Source: Torymus aiolomorphi (taxonomy: Eukaryota; Arthropoda; Insecta; Hymenoptera; Torymidae). Taken from it: DNA of 64,000 nucleotides. A program made the position numbers and the translations under genes. Under the pieces are notes generated by a model. The model saw only the letters and a list, made by a program, of their open reading frames with translations. It made no database searches and was not told the DNA's origin. Shown piece after piece: positions 26,374 through 40,735 of the stretch; within the stretch, counting starts at the first letter, position 1; each line of letters opens with the position of its first letter. The stretch spans positions 86,697,948 to 86,761,947 of the forward strand of contig CM070873.1 of the NCBI GenBank assembly GCA_036365515.1, given 5' to 3'.

Positions 26374-27526
26374 ATGCTGGCTGTTGGCAGAAGGCTCTAC
26401 AACTTGTTTAAAGAAGAGCTGCTCAGTGTTCGATCACATTACACGAACATGCAGATAGCCCCATTGCAAAGAACTGCTCTAGAAGAAAGATGTATACTTG
26501 TAGATGAGTTTGACAGGCCAGTTGGAGAAGCTACAAAAAAATATTGTCATGAAATTGCTAAAGATGGAAGTATACCTTTGCACAGAGCCTTTAGTGTGTT
26601 TTTATTTAACAGAAAAGGTGATTTATTGATACAAAAAAGATCTGCTACAAAAGTGAGTAAATTATTGTTTATTGGACATAGAATATAAATAATATTAAAA
26701 TGTGTCTACTATTATTTTGCGTTGCAAAACAAAAATATTTATAGATGTAGTTACATAAACAATTTATATAAATTATAGTTACCCTGATAGAAAATTAACC
26801 ATTTTTAGCATTAATTAAATGGAAGCATTTTTAGCAAAAATCATAATACAAAAATAATATAATTCATCTAAAAGTTCTACTATTACTTAAAATATTTTGG
26901 ATTGGTACATAAATATGAAATACAAGCAATGTTCGTTTTTAGCCATAAATTTAACTAAAAAATAGCTAGCTTCTAGTTGACATTTCTACCAGGGTACTGA
27001 TGAATATAATTGAAAAAAATTTGTAAGCTACACATTATTTAAATTATATATTTTTTAGATTACTTTTCCCGGTTTTTACACAAACACTTGTTGTAGTCAT
27101 CCATTAGCAGAAATCAAAGGTGAGAGAGAAGAAGTAAATGCCTTAGGTATTCGAAGAGCTGCACAAAGAAGACTTGCATATGAATTGGGAATTCCGAATA
27201 AAGAAGTTCAACCACAGGACTTCTCTTATTTAACAAGAATTCATTATCAAGCAGCTGGTGATGATATTTGGGGAGAACACGAAATTGACTATGTTTTATT
27301 TTTACAAGTAAATAAGATCACACTTGATCCAAATCCAGATGAAATTAGTGAAATAAGATGGATTTCAAAGACAGGTATTAATGATTTTGTAAAAAGTATT
27401 GATTCACCGTTGACACCATGGTTTAAATTAATACTTGAACACCAATTGCCAATGTGGTGGGATAATTTAGATATGTTACACAAATTTGAAGATCATTCGA
27501 CTATTCACCGTTTTTCAAAACCATAA
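26374..27526 (+). CDS. Idi: Isopentenyl-diphosphate delta-isomerase (2 exons)
   Basis: Interconverts isopentenyl and dimethylallyl diphosphate in the mevalonate pathway; in insects this supplies juvenile hormone and prenyl groups. Exons 26374-26652 and 27059-27526 give 747 nt, 248 aa. The Nudix-type IDI fold is recognisable: LHRAFSVFLFNRKGDLLIQKR, then TFPGFYTNTCCSHPLAE with the catalytic cysteine near residue 104-105, RRAAQRRLAYELG, and WGEHEIDYVLF with metal- and substrate-binding acids. The N-terminus MLAVGRRLYNLFKEELL, before the usual ILVDE start of the domain, is basic and amphipathic and could be a targeting peptide; the next ATG is at codon 27. The intron carries a short MITE. AATAAA lies at 27681. 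Confidence 0.96.
26782..26994. mobile_element. Short TIR element in the IDI intron
   Basis: 213 bp, with ends CCCTGATAGAAA and TTTCTACCAGGG, flanked by TA on both sides (26780-26781 and 26995-26996). AT-rich and non-coding. The ends resemble those of the element at 30437. Confidence 0.6.
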
Positions 27527-27862
27527 TTATTGAAATATTAATGTTTTAATTAATTTCAATTTTCATTAATATTTTAGTAAATATCAAATTCTAAAACAGG
27601 AATAGACAGTTTTGACAAATTCCTCAAGATTATGCATAAAGTGACATATTTGATATGAATCTTTATTAGAATTTGTCCAAAATAAAATTAGTTTGAAACA
27701 TTTTTCATTTTATAATTCTATTAATGTTTCTATTTCGTTGAAATATCAAAAAGAATTAAAAAACACCTTTTGTATTAACATTAAACTAAGATTAAAACAA
27801 ATAAAGTGTATTTCTAAGATTTAGATTTTGTATTAAATTCAGTATATATAATTACTTTTGAT
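27527..27862. other. IDI 3' UTR and flank
   Basis: AT-rich IDI 3' sequence with AATAAA at 27681-27686. Nothing else is seen before the Penelope insertion. Confidence 0.6.
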
Positions 27863-27940
27863 ACAATTTATTTATTTTGAAGGAGGTTGCAATAAAACGA
27901 TCAACGAGGAACCAAAGAAAAATTCATTTAAAACTTAGTT

Positions 27941-27987
27941 TATTGGCCGACGTTTCGGTACTGATATTAATACCTTCATCAGGGCTA
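27941..27987 (-). ncRNA. Candidate hammerhead ribozyme, inverted copy
   Basis: Reverse complement of the motif at 30092-30140 within the inverted 3'-end fragment. The boxes CTGATGA (27976-27982, minus), GAAAC and GTC (27949-27956, minus) are all intact. Confidence 0.65.
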
Positions 27988-28705
27988 AGAAGGGAAAAAA
28001 TACATAGTTAAAACATATATACAGAATATTTTAAGCAAAAGAACCCATTAACACTTTTTTTTTTTGGCAATTTACTGACCTAATAAATTAACGAAAGTTT
28101 ACACCATGGTTCGTAGACAAACATAGGTGACGTCGATCAAGTATTGATATAGCACATAGTGCAACGTCTGTGAGCGGATTTTATTTAACTAGAACATTTT
28201 GAAAAGAATTCGAGTTTGAAAATTTTATTTTAAGTTCACGAAAATTAAAATTCTATACGAATATAACAATAAACAGCTAGAGCTCTTACCCATCCTGCAC
28301 TCTGGAGTCCCATTTTTCGACATTGAGAGAAATGTGAAATTTCCGGGGTTTATATACCTACAGGGGGGACGTTAATTTTCGCAAATTCAAATTCTGAGAG
28401 TGAGAGGAGAGGGAGCGCGCCAACAGGTAGCGTACTGGAGATCGTACGACTAACAGCGTTTATTGTTATTTTCGTTATTGCAGAAGTGTCTATTGGTTGT
28501 TTCAACGGATTTTTTATAAATGTACTTGAGATTCTTAGTGTCGTCCATTCGATTTAGGCTGTTATTTTGCGAGTGTATGTGCAACATTTCTGAAAAAGTG
28601 CGTTTACGGAAGTTTGTTTCGGTGTCTATTATGTGTGTATGCTCAAAATCTATTTTATGTCCAGTTTTTTTAACGTGCTCTGAGAGTGTGGAGGTCGTTA
28701 ACGAC

Positions 28706-29629
28706 TTGATTAGAAAAACTTTAGACACTTTTAACTCATTTGATCCGTTTTTGCAATTCACTGTTGAATTAGAAGCAGAAAATAGCATTAGCTTTTTAGA
28801 TCTAAAAATCATCAGAGAAAATAACGACATCGCAAAAACAAATTGGTACAGAAAACCGACTGCCTCCGGAAGATACATAAACTATTTCTCTCATCACCCT
28901 ACTCACCAAAAAATTGCAGTTATCTATGGCTTAGTCGACAGAGCAATTAAAATTTCACATATCTCTTTCCATAAAGATAATTTAAAAATAATAAAATCCT
29001 TTCTTATTCAAAACGACTATCCTCCTACATTCATTGAAAAATATATTAAAAAACGTCTGCACTCTTATAATAATAGTCAATTCTTAAATTATAATAAACA
29101 AGATTACCGCAATAAGACCTTAGTCATTCCATACATAAAAGACTTAAATAAAAAATTATGCAGCACTATGAAAGATGTCAAAAACCTACAAATAATCAGT
29201 AAAAACATAAATAAGCTTAAATTTACTAGACTCGGAAAAGATAAACTAGATCCGCTCGAAACTGCATCTGTCGTTTATAAAATAAATTGCAAAGATTGCG
29301 ATGCCTCTTACGTAGGCACCTCAAAAAGGAAGTTAAACAGACGTGTATACGAACACAAATATGCGGTCTCAAAATCGTTAACGACCTCCGCACTCTCAGA
29401 GCACGTTAAAAAAACTGGACATAAAATAGATTTTGAGCATACACACATAATAGACACCGAAACAAACTTCCGTAAACGCACTTTTTCAGAAATGTTGCAC
29501 ATACACTCGCAAAATAACAGCCTAAATCGAATGGACGACACTAAGAATCTCAAGTACATTTATAAAAAATCCGTTGAAACAACCAATAGACACTTCTGCA
29601 ATAACGAAAATAACAATAAACGCTGTTAG
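28706..29629 (+). pseudogene. Penelope RT C-terminus plus GIY-YIG endonuclease (5'-truncated)
   Basis: About 307 codons without a stop. SISFLDLKIIRENN and WYRKPTASGRYINYFSHHP are typical of the end of the Penelope RT domain. The linker with CKDC leads into ASYVGTSKRKLNRRVYEH, the GIY-YIG nuclease core (Y..YVG, R, E-H), and SALSEHVKKTGHKIDF. The frame ends at TAG 29627. The YxDD active site and all upstream RT motifs are missing. The frame is open to 28520 on the left, but that part is antisense sequence of the same nuclease and is not protein-coding by origin. Confidence 0.85.
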
Positions 29630-30091
29630 TCGTACGATCTCCAGTACGCTACCTGTTGGCGCGCTCCCTCTCCTCTCACTCTCAGAATTTGAATTTGCGA
29701 AAATTAACGTCCCCCCTGTAGGTATATAAACCCCGGAAATTTCACATTTCTCTCAATGTCGAAAAATGGGACTCCAGAGTGCAGGATGGGTAAGAGCTCT
29801 AGCTGTTTATTGTTATATTCGTATAGAATTTTAATTTTCGTGAACTTAAAATAAAATTTTCAAACTCGAATTCTTTTCAAAATGTTCTAGTTAAATAAAA
29901 TCCGCTCACAGACGTTGCACTATGTGCTATATCAATACTTGATCGACGTCACCTATGTTTGTCTACGAACCATGGTGTAAACTTTCGTTAATTTATTAGG
30001 TCAGTAAATTGCCAAAAAAAAAAAAGTGTTAATGGGTTCTTTTGCTTAAAATATTCTGTATATATGTTTTAACTATGTATTTTTTCCCTTC

Positions 30092-30140
30092 TTAGCCCTG
30101 ATGAAGGTATTAATATCAGTACCGAAACGTCGGCCAATAA
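30092..30140 (+). ncRNA. Candidate hammerhead ribozyme in the Penelope 3' region
   Basis: Core boxes in order: CTGATGA (30098-30104), a stem II formed by GGTA and TACC with a loop between, GAAAC, and the cleavage triplet GTC (30129-30131). GGC after the triplet can pair with GCC just before CTGATGA as stem I. Stem III is almost absent, as in minimal hammerheads described in Penelope elements, which act as dimers. Confidence 0.7.
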
Positions 30141-30436
30141 ACTAAGTTTTAAATGAATTTTTCTTTGGTTCCTCGTTGATCGTTTTATTGCAACCTCCTT
30201 CAAAATTTACACTTTGGAACGTACGAGTCATCATCTCACAATTTATTTATTTTAAAAAATAAAATCTCTGATATGAAAATTGTTACCAATTCATTCTTAT
30301 TATGATGTGTAACTGCGGACTGTAATCTTTTTTACATTGCTTTTCATTATTTGAAGTAATTAGAAAGTTTTATTTTTGAACAATTGAGGATTAGTAATCT
30401 TTTTAATAAAGTCTTTTACCAGAAATTTTATTATTA

Positions 30437-30805
30437 CCCTGGTGAAAATATATTTATATGAAAAAAGTAACAAAGTATTTGAAATCAGATATGCACAAAA
30501 TCATATTTTTCTATATAAGATCAGACTATAACATAATTATTCATAGTGATAATAATAAATTTATCATTCATAACTTTTTCATGAAATTACTATCACTATC
30601 AATTAATTTTTTGTGTTTATGATTTTTTTATAATACATTCAGAGTATTTTATGCATACGTAATAAAACAAAAACATTATGAATAGTAATGAATAGCTGAT
30701 TAATAAATATGAAAAAGAATGGGTAATTATTGATCATATTTAATGAAAACAATTACTGATTTGGAATATTTCGCGACTTTTTTCATAAAAATATTTTCAC
30801 CTGGG
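30437..30805. mobile_element. Short TIR element with TA target duplication
   Basis: 369 bp, with ends CCCTGGTGAAAATAT and ATATTTTCACCTGGG (one mismatch), flanked by TA (30435-30436 and 30806-30807). ATGAAAAAAGT and its complement also pair. AT-rich, non-coding. Confidence 0.65.
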
Positions 30806-30921
30806 TAACATGTAATTTTGAAGGGGCATTATTTTAATTATTAATGTATGTATATCTAGTTAATTTAATCCCTGTACCATTAATCCTGTGGGATTATTGT
30901 TTGTTAATATATGATTATTTC

Positions 30922-31090
30922 ATCGCTTCCGAATAAAAGGGCGCTAACTCAGAAGCCGCTTGAAAGCCGGTTCAAGGTGCTATCTCGGAAACCGGTTGAA
31001 AAAGGTGTCTAAGCGAAAAAATGTTCCGTCAACACCTTTTTCAACCGGCATCTGAGTTAGCGCCTTTTTCTTCGGATTCGGAAGCGACGA
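30922..31090. repeat. Imperfect palindrome
   Basis: TCGCTTCCGAATAAAAGG and GGCGCTAACTCAGAAGCCG on the left pair with the right arm ending GGATTCGGAAGCGACGA. Copies of CCGGTTGAAAAAGGTGT occur in both orientations. A MITE-like foldback of about 170 bp with no clear target duplication. Confidence 0.55.
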
Positions 31091-31308
31091 TTTAAAATGT
31101 CTGAGCGTGGGTTCTATGCAATTATGGTTGTTATATTTAATAATAAGAATTCTGTTGAAAAAGTATGGAAAAAATGATAATACTGTAAATTTTTGTAAAG
31201 TAAAAACTAGTTTTAGTCTATGTAAATTTTTTATCAAGTAAAATGATCTATAAAAAGATTGAATAAAAAATTTTTCTTCGACTACCTATCGTACCCGTTT
31301 CCCTCAAC

Positions 31309-31524
31309 GAAACTGCAAGGCACGGCAAGGCACAGCGCACAGGGGCCTTTCTACATATGTGTGTTCTGTGTGTTATGTGTGTTCCCGACAAAGACAGATA
31401 GATCTGTTCCGTTTATGTAAGACAGAGACAGACATAGAGAGAAGTTGTCTAGAACAGACAGAACACACACATGTAGAAAGGGCCCGGCACGACACAGCTC
31501 GACACGGCTCTTATGTACATTGTC
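31309..31524. mobile_element. Partial GGCAC-rich foldback split by a nested TIR element
   Basis: The right part, ending ACACGGCTCTTATGTACATT, matches the right end of the palindrome at 62080-62308. A separate foldback at 31343-31485, with ends GGGCC and GGCCC and arms with TTTCTACATATGTGTGTTCT, sits inside it. The left end of the outer element is missing or too decayed to place. Confidence 0.5.
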
Positions 31525-31530
31525 CCAATA

Positions 31531-31670
31531 AATAGGACGGAAACTGCTCGCGCAAAGATATGCTTTAGTAATTTCTAGTGAAAATTTAGGGATTAATTAA
31601 CAGATATCCCTAAATTTTCACTAGAAATTACTAACATATAAGTATTTGCGCGAGCAGCTTCCGTCCTATT
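31531..31670. mobile_element. Harbinger/Tourist-like MITE, copy 1
   Basis: Foldback of 140 bp with arms AATAGGACGGAAACTGCTCG and its near complement; inner arms TAGTAATTTCTAGTGAAAAT pair. Same family as the copies at 31901, 32099 and 32214. Confidence 0.6.
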
Positions 31671-31900
31671 GTAGACGCAGCGTAAGGGTGCATAAAAAAC
31701 GTAGATTGAAAAGAATTGGAATCGATTAAAATTCAATCGATTTTGAGACTAATTCTTGATACCAATTTTCAGAATTCAATTCGATTGCTTTCGATAAAAA
31801 TTTACAGAAATCGATTAGATACGATTCAAATTTAAATTTTAGGCAGAATCCACACTATACCCCTACCTCCTATCCGTACCCCGTCGAATTTTCTTGTAGT

Positions 31901-32085
31901 TAGCTATTGCAGATATATGCTTTAGTAATTAATTTCCAGTGAAAATTTATTTATATCTGGTAATTAAGGTTCAAAATCTATACGCGAGTGGAGATTTTGA
32001 GTCTGAATTACCAAATATAACTAAATTTTCACTAGACATTACTAAAGCATATATTTGCGCGAGTAGTTACCATCCTAGCTATTGT
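31901..32085. mobile_element. Harbinger/Tourist-like MITE, copy 2 (decayed ends)
   Basis: The inner arms (TAGTAATT..CAGTGAAAATT, GGTTCAAAATCTA) match the family, but the outer ends are poorly preserved. Between copies 1 and 2, 31690-31860 holds AATCGATT-rich low-complexity sequence. Confidence 0.5.
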
Positions 32086-32098
32086 AAACACAGCGTTA

Positions 32099-32489
32099 GG
32101 GTGCGTCCAGAATAGGACGCAACGCTAGCATAAATGCGCGCACTTTTTAGTGGAAATCAAGTAATATCTAGTAATATAGGTTCAAAATTATTAGCTATTA
32201 CTTGATTTCCACTGGGTGCGTCCAGAATAGGACGGAAACTGCTCGCGCAAATATATGCTTTTAGTAATTTCTAGTGAAAATTTAGGGATATCTGGTAATT
32301 AAGGTTCAAAATCTACGCTAGCATGTAAGATTTTGAACCTTAATTACTAGATATCTCTAAATTTTCACTAGAAATTACTAAAGCATATATTTCCGCGAAC
32401 AGTTTCCGTCCTATTCTGGACCCACCCACTAGAAATTACCAAAGCGCGCGCATTTACGCTAGCGTTTGCGTCCTATTCTGGACGCATCC
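32099..32489. mobile_element. Harbinger/Tourist-like MITE, copy 3 (outer)
   Basis: The ends GGGTGCGTCCAGAATAGGAC and its near complement (GGATGCGTCC...) are flanked by TTA on both sides (32096-32098 and 32490-32492). Three-base TTA duplications with GG-starting ends are typical of PIF/Harbinger elements and their Tourist MITEs. The arms include CGCTAGCATAAATGCGCGC. It is split by copy 4 and lies about 0.6 kb upstream of the STT3B start. Confidence 0.7.
32214..32427. mobile_element. Harbinger/Tourist-like MITE, copy 4 (nested)
   Basis: Inserted in copy 3, with ends GGGTGCGTCCAGAATAGGAC and the complement GGGTGGGTCCAGAATAGGAC, flanked by ACT (32211-32213 and 32428-32430). The arms TAGTAATTTCTAGTGAAAAT and GGTTCAAAATCTACGCTAGC pair. 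The nesting gives the insertion order. Confidence 0.7.
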
Positions 32490-32492
32490 TTA

Positions 32493-33067
32493 GTTCCAGG
32501 CCATGTTCTCAAAATGTAAATAAATGATGATGAGGACATTGCCTGGAGCTGATACCTCATAAGAAAGAAAAAAAAATATAAGTGATAAGGAGGACAGCTT
32601 GAAGTGAGCGGTTGCATCGGTGTCGATCCTACAGCGTGCCAACGGGTCGAGTCTTGTCGTGTATACTTAGCTATATATAGGTATAGGAGTGGTATATACA
32701 TATGAGTTCACAGTTGGCCGGCTCCGTGCTCTGGCCTCTGGTTGGTCGGTTGGTGGTGGAGGCTAGTTGTTGAAGTGTTGACTGTTGGTTGGTGGTTAGC
32801 TCCGTACCCCGCCATGAGCTTGGCGCGCTGGCTTCGCCCTTCGCCTGGCGGCGAGAGGTGCTCGCGTGTGCGCTATGAGCTGAGCGGTCTGCTGTGCTAC
32901 GTGTCAGGCTGCTTAGCTTTTTTCCTCGCCGACACGCCGACTCGCCGCGAGGCCGATAACGACAGGTGCGGATCCCATGGAGATCGCGCCATTCTAGCTG
33001 CACAGTCGAGCAAGACGACAGAGCGTCGCAGTGGGAGACGACCGCGAGTGAGAAACAGTGAAGAAGC
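32493..33067 (+). promoter_or_regulatory. STT3B upstream region and 5' UTR
   Basis: Changes from AT-rich to GC-rich towards the ATG at 33068. The minus-strand 207-codon and plus-strand 147-codon frames here are antisense or out-of-frame to STT3B exon 1 and its leader. A TATATATA stretch lies near 32670. No transcription start can be fixed. Confidence 0.45.
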
Positions 33068-36890
<3,823 letters not shown>

Positions 36891-38398
36891 CATAAACAAC
36901 ATTCCGATAAAAAATGAGCAGTGATTTTTTGAAGTCAGAGAACACCACCGTCCCTCGTATCTCCGGATTGTATATTTCATCAAGAATTCTGCATATGGAG
37001 AAAATTGTTTTCTTACACCCACTTATATCTAATCATACCTACAAAGCAGAGTTTTAGTTACTAGGAAAAGCCATAATCACCAGATTGCGGATTCTGCTCA
37101 AACTTTGGGATGTTTCTGGATACTAAAAAATAAAGAAAGCTACAGTCGCATTGTATGACGCTCTGAAAAAGTCGAGTCTACTTAAAAAGTCAATGATTTA
37201 GTCTAGAAAAGATCCAAATCACGTTCCAAAGAAGAAAAATGAAACTAGGGAAGGCAAACTTTCATTTTCTGTTTGCAAATTCAATATCTTTGATCTTTCT
37301 AAATTAAATTATTCACTTTTGAAGTAAAAATTATTTTTAAGAAGTTTTAAAAATAGTACTAAAGGTGTCCATAACTCGAATTTTTTCAATGTGTTAGATC
37401 TTGCGACCATAGTTTTCTCCATCCAAAAACGTATACCGAAGTTTAAGCAGAATCTGTGATCCCCGGGGGTCGTGACTCTCCTAGTATTAAGTAATCAAAA
37501 AGAAAAAATCATCTTTTCATCTTTTTATTTATCATGAACAGTTTTGTAAAAAAAAAAAAAAAAAAAACTTTAAATAGAGTTTACGGGGTACAATAAGAAT
37601 ATTTTTACAAAACTCATTTAGGTAGATAAACAGATTCTAAAAAGATTTAGATTTTACATAATATGCAATTTATTTTTCATTTCTTCGAATCAGTTACAAT
37701 GATTCATAGTTGCTGTTTTTATATCTAAACACACATTGATTTAATCATAGATATTCTAGTTCTCATTATTAATTAAATCAAATAGCTGAATGAGACTTAT
37801 TATTAAATTTAAAGTTAATCGACAGGATTAAATAAATTTTAGATAGAATGAAGCTTTATGAAAATACGTACATATTTATATCAAACAAAAAAGCAATGTA
37901 CTTTGAATCTTTAAATTTCTTCACATGTGTAAGTCAAATTGATTTTTAAAGTTTACCATCATTTTTTGTTAAAATGCGTTTACAAAATATTGATAATTGA
38001 TACATTGTGAGTGTAAAAATGAACAGACATTTGTAAATTCGCGTTAACGAACTAGTAATGATTTTTCTGGAATTCAACCAATAAAGCCTGTGACTGGTTT
38101 GTGTGTGTCTTGTGTACACAGTTTGTTGTATAGTCTTGTTATGAGATAAAAATTTGAAGTAATATTCGTAGTTTATCATTTTTCCTATGATCCCTTTAGT
38201 TTATAATTATTTTGCTTTCTCAAAAAGGAAGCTTTGTATAACGGTGAAAAAAATGTTTAAAAACATTATTATTTATTATTATTATTTATTCTAGAGTAAT
38301 ATTACATACTTAATTATTACATTATACATAACATTACATTACATAGTATAAATACTGAAAATGAAAATGGGATTTCCTGTTTTCAGGTCTGGATTATT
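36891..38398. other. STT3B 3' region and intergenic DNA
   Basis: AT-rich. An imperfect inverted repeat is visible at about 37075-37490 (GATTGCGGATTCTGCTCAAA against TTTAAGCAGAATCTGTGATC), probably an old MITE. A TTA-rich run lies at 38265-38300. No gene is seen. Confidence 0.5.
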
Positions 38399-39990
38399 AG
38401 TTCAAGCAATCTGTCACGGTCTAATGTTAAATTTACAGAAATTCCATCCCGGATAAAAAAAAATATGGCTGTATAGGAAATTAAATTTTGAATAACCTTT
38501 CTGTTTCATACAACCGCAGTCGAAGTGGCGAACTTGGTCAAAAAAATTCGTAAAGTTGGAAAAAACGGTTTTTCGCCAATAAAAAAAACTATAACTCGGA
38601 TCAAAAAAAGTTAAATGAGGAAGTTGTCCCTTATATAAATTGAGCATTCGAGATAATCTATTTTGCCCTCGAACGATCTCGAAATCTCGAATAATCGAAT
38701 CCGTCTCGAATCCGAAAGGAGAGAAACAAAAGACGAAACAGTGGGGCGCGTAGCGCGCTGATTAACGCTAGTAGGTATTAAAAAGATCTATCGATTCATG
38801 TAAATACATGTATATCGATTTTTGTTTCTTTTCGAGATATATCGAAAAAACCTCTAAAAATCGGGTTCTCTAGTACTCGGTCAATTTTATGCCTGGATAC
38901 TGTATATTTACTGTAAGTATAGCTCATGGCAAGACAAAAAAGCCCGTTTGTGAAAAATTTTAAAATATTCATTATTTTTCGAGATATATCGATTTTTCGA
39001 TATAATCCAAAATTGGCTGTTTCTCGTCGACGGGTGGTCGTACAGTAACGGTCAAGCACTTTTATTTTTCTAAATGAGTTCTATCCCCTATTAAAAATAA
39101 TCACGTGAGTACTCACGTGAGAGCTCACGTGAGTTCTCACACGAGCTCTCACGTGAGGTTTTCGACCATATTCTCACGTGAGTACTCACGTGAGAAGTGA
39201 AAAAAATAGTTTAAAAAAAATTAGTAATCAATGTTTTTTTTACTGAACTATTACATAAATATTTTAACTTTAATTTTTGCGTATACCTTTCAATCCTTAA
39301 ATAGTATAGGGAGATATCAAAAGCGAGTCAAGCCTCGTAATTACAACTCTTTTAAAAGAGTCGCGATATTGACTAAGTCTTATGGCTTTATGTATTCTCG
39401 CCGGTGTTCATTTGCCTATGGAAATCGAGAAAGGGGTTGCCGCCTGGCGGTCACCGGCGGAACTGATAGGACCCGTCTGAACTCCACGTCTAGTAACTCT
39501 TTTAACCGCCAGGCGGCAACCCCTTTTTCGATTTCCATAGGCAAATGAACACCGGCGAGAATACATAAAGCCATAAGACTTAGTCAATACCGCGACTCTT
39601 TTAAAAGAGTTGTAATTACGAGGCTTGCCTCGCTTTTGATATCTTCCTATACTATTTAAGGATTGAAAGGTATATGCAAAAATTAAAGTTAAAATATTTA
39701 TGTAATAGTTCAGTAAAAAAAACATTGATTACTAATTTTTTTTAAACCATTTTGTTTTACTTCTCACGTGAGTACTCACGTGAGTACTCACGTGAGAATA
39801 TGGTCGAAAAACTCACGTGAGAGCTCGCGTGAGAGCTCACGTGAGCTCTCACGTGATTATTTTTAATAGGGTCATGTTATTATACAATTTTAACGAATTT
39901 TTCAATTTTAATGCTCAAAAAATCACTTTGAAAAAGTATCCTCGTTTTTGGACGTGTTTTTTTCGTATAGCTTTTTCAACTTTTATTTGG
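38399..39990 (+). repeat. Dispersed repeat, copy A (interrupted)
   Basis: 38399-39085 plus 39872-39990 together match, in reverse orientation, the uninterrupted copy at about 59685-60362 (shared blocks include CAAGCAATCTSTCACGGYCT, GTGGCGAACTTGGTCAAAAA, ATCGATATATCTCG and CGTATAGCTTTTTCAA). The copy is broken by the hairpin element at 39086-39871, and about 150 bp at 38628-38778 have no counterpart in copy B. No coding frame is recognised. Confidence 0.75.
39086..39871. mobile_element. 786-bp hairpin element with CACGTGAG repeats
   Basis: The ends CCCTATTAAAAATAATCACG are exactly inverted, flanked by TC on both sides (39084-39085, 39872-39873). Each arm then has 5-8 copies of CTCACGTGAG-type units (perfect CACGTG E-boxes) and a nearly perfect arm of about 230 bp meeting near 39470. 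The two 105-codon frames on opposite strands are the same arm read twice. The uninterrupted sequence CTATCATGG at the 60-kb copy is the empty site. No transposase. Confidence 0.8.
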
Positions 39991-40735
39991 CCGTCATAGC
40001 CTGTAAAGGGGCAACCTGATACTGGTAAATCCTCAACCTCCACGTCCACGTAAGTGATGGCTGGAAACGTCTCCTGTCGCGTCAATGCTTTAGACAGCAA
40101 CGCTATAACAGGGACGGCTAACGGAGGCTCTGGGTCACGGGTTAAACCCTTCCCGTGCGGGGCGCGGTGCTAAAAAAAAGGGAACCTCCGAGCTTCATGA
40201 GCGAGAAGGGAAAAAGAGTCAAGAATAGTGGTACCTGACTCTGTTGCAGCCACTCATCATACCTTTAACACATACACAATACCTCCAATATGCAGCACAC
40301 TGACATACAAACACTCACGACACCTACACAGCAGAGCCTTTGGCCTGGGGCCCACGGGCGCCGCCGGGTTGACTCGCGGCCCCGCGATCCCGGCCCGCAG
40401 AGGGTACAGCGGATAAAACCAGTCCAACTGCTATCGGATAACGGTTGGAGCGCTCCTGGGTCGCCGGTAGTGAGGGGCCTGAACCCTGCATTAACCAGCA
40501 GGGAGGCTGCCCTGCATAACGGTGTATAATCTCGCTCCCGTATCAGTGCCGGATGGTTCCCGGGTGGGACGCTGCTGCGGGGTGTGGGGGGCTCCGTCGA
40601 GGCCACTGTGGCCTACTGGGGTGGTGGGACTCCCCGGGAGTACGCCGGCGGATGCTCTGGACCCTCGGCCTAAGGTACTCCGACCCACATAACACAATTC
40701 ACACGAAGTTAGTTTACAGGAGAAAAAAAAACAAA

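Larger units (their letters stand above)
27879..30237 (+). mobile_element. 5'-truncated Penelope-like element with an inverted 3'-end copy
   Basis: A sense-strand copy (about 28706-30237) encodes the C-terminal part of a Penelope reverse transcriptase and a GIY-YIG endonuclease, followed by a 3' non-coding region. The left part (27879-28704) is a near-exact reverse complement of 29375-30204, so the element is headed by an inverted fragment of its own 3' end, a known arrangement in Penelope elements. The flanks ACAATTTATTTATTTT at 27863-27878 and 30238-30253 are an identical 16-bp target duplication. The RT catalytic core is absent, so this copy cannot move on its own. Confidence 0.85.

Noticed and set aside
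28520..28705. N-terminal extension MYLRFLVSSIRF of the Penelope frame
   Set aside because: It is the reverse complement of the GIY-YIG nuclease end in the inverted copy, not original coding sequence.
39231..39725. Two 105-codon frames with nearly the same protein on opposite strands
   Set aside because: They are the two arms of one hairpin; no codon-level constraint is visible.
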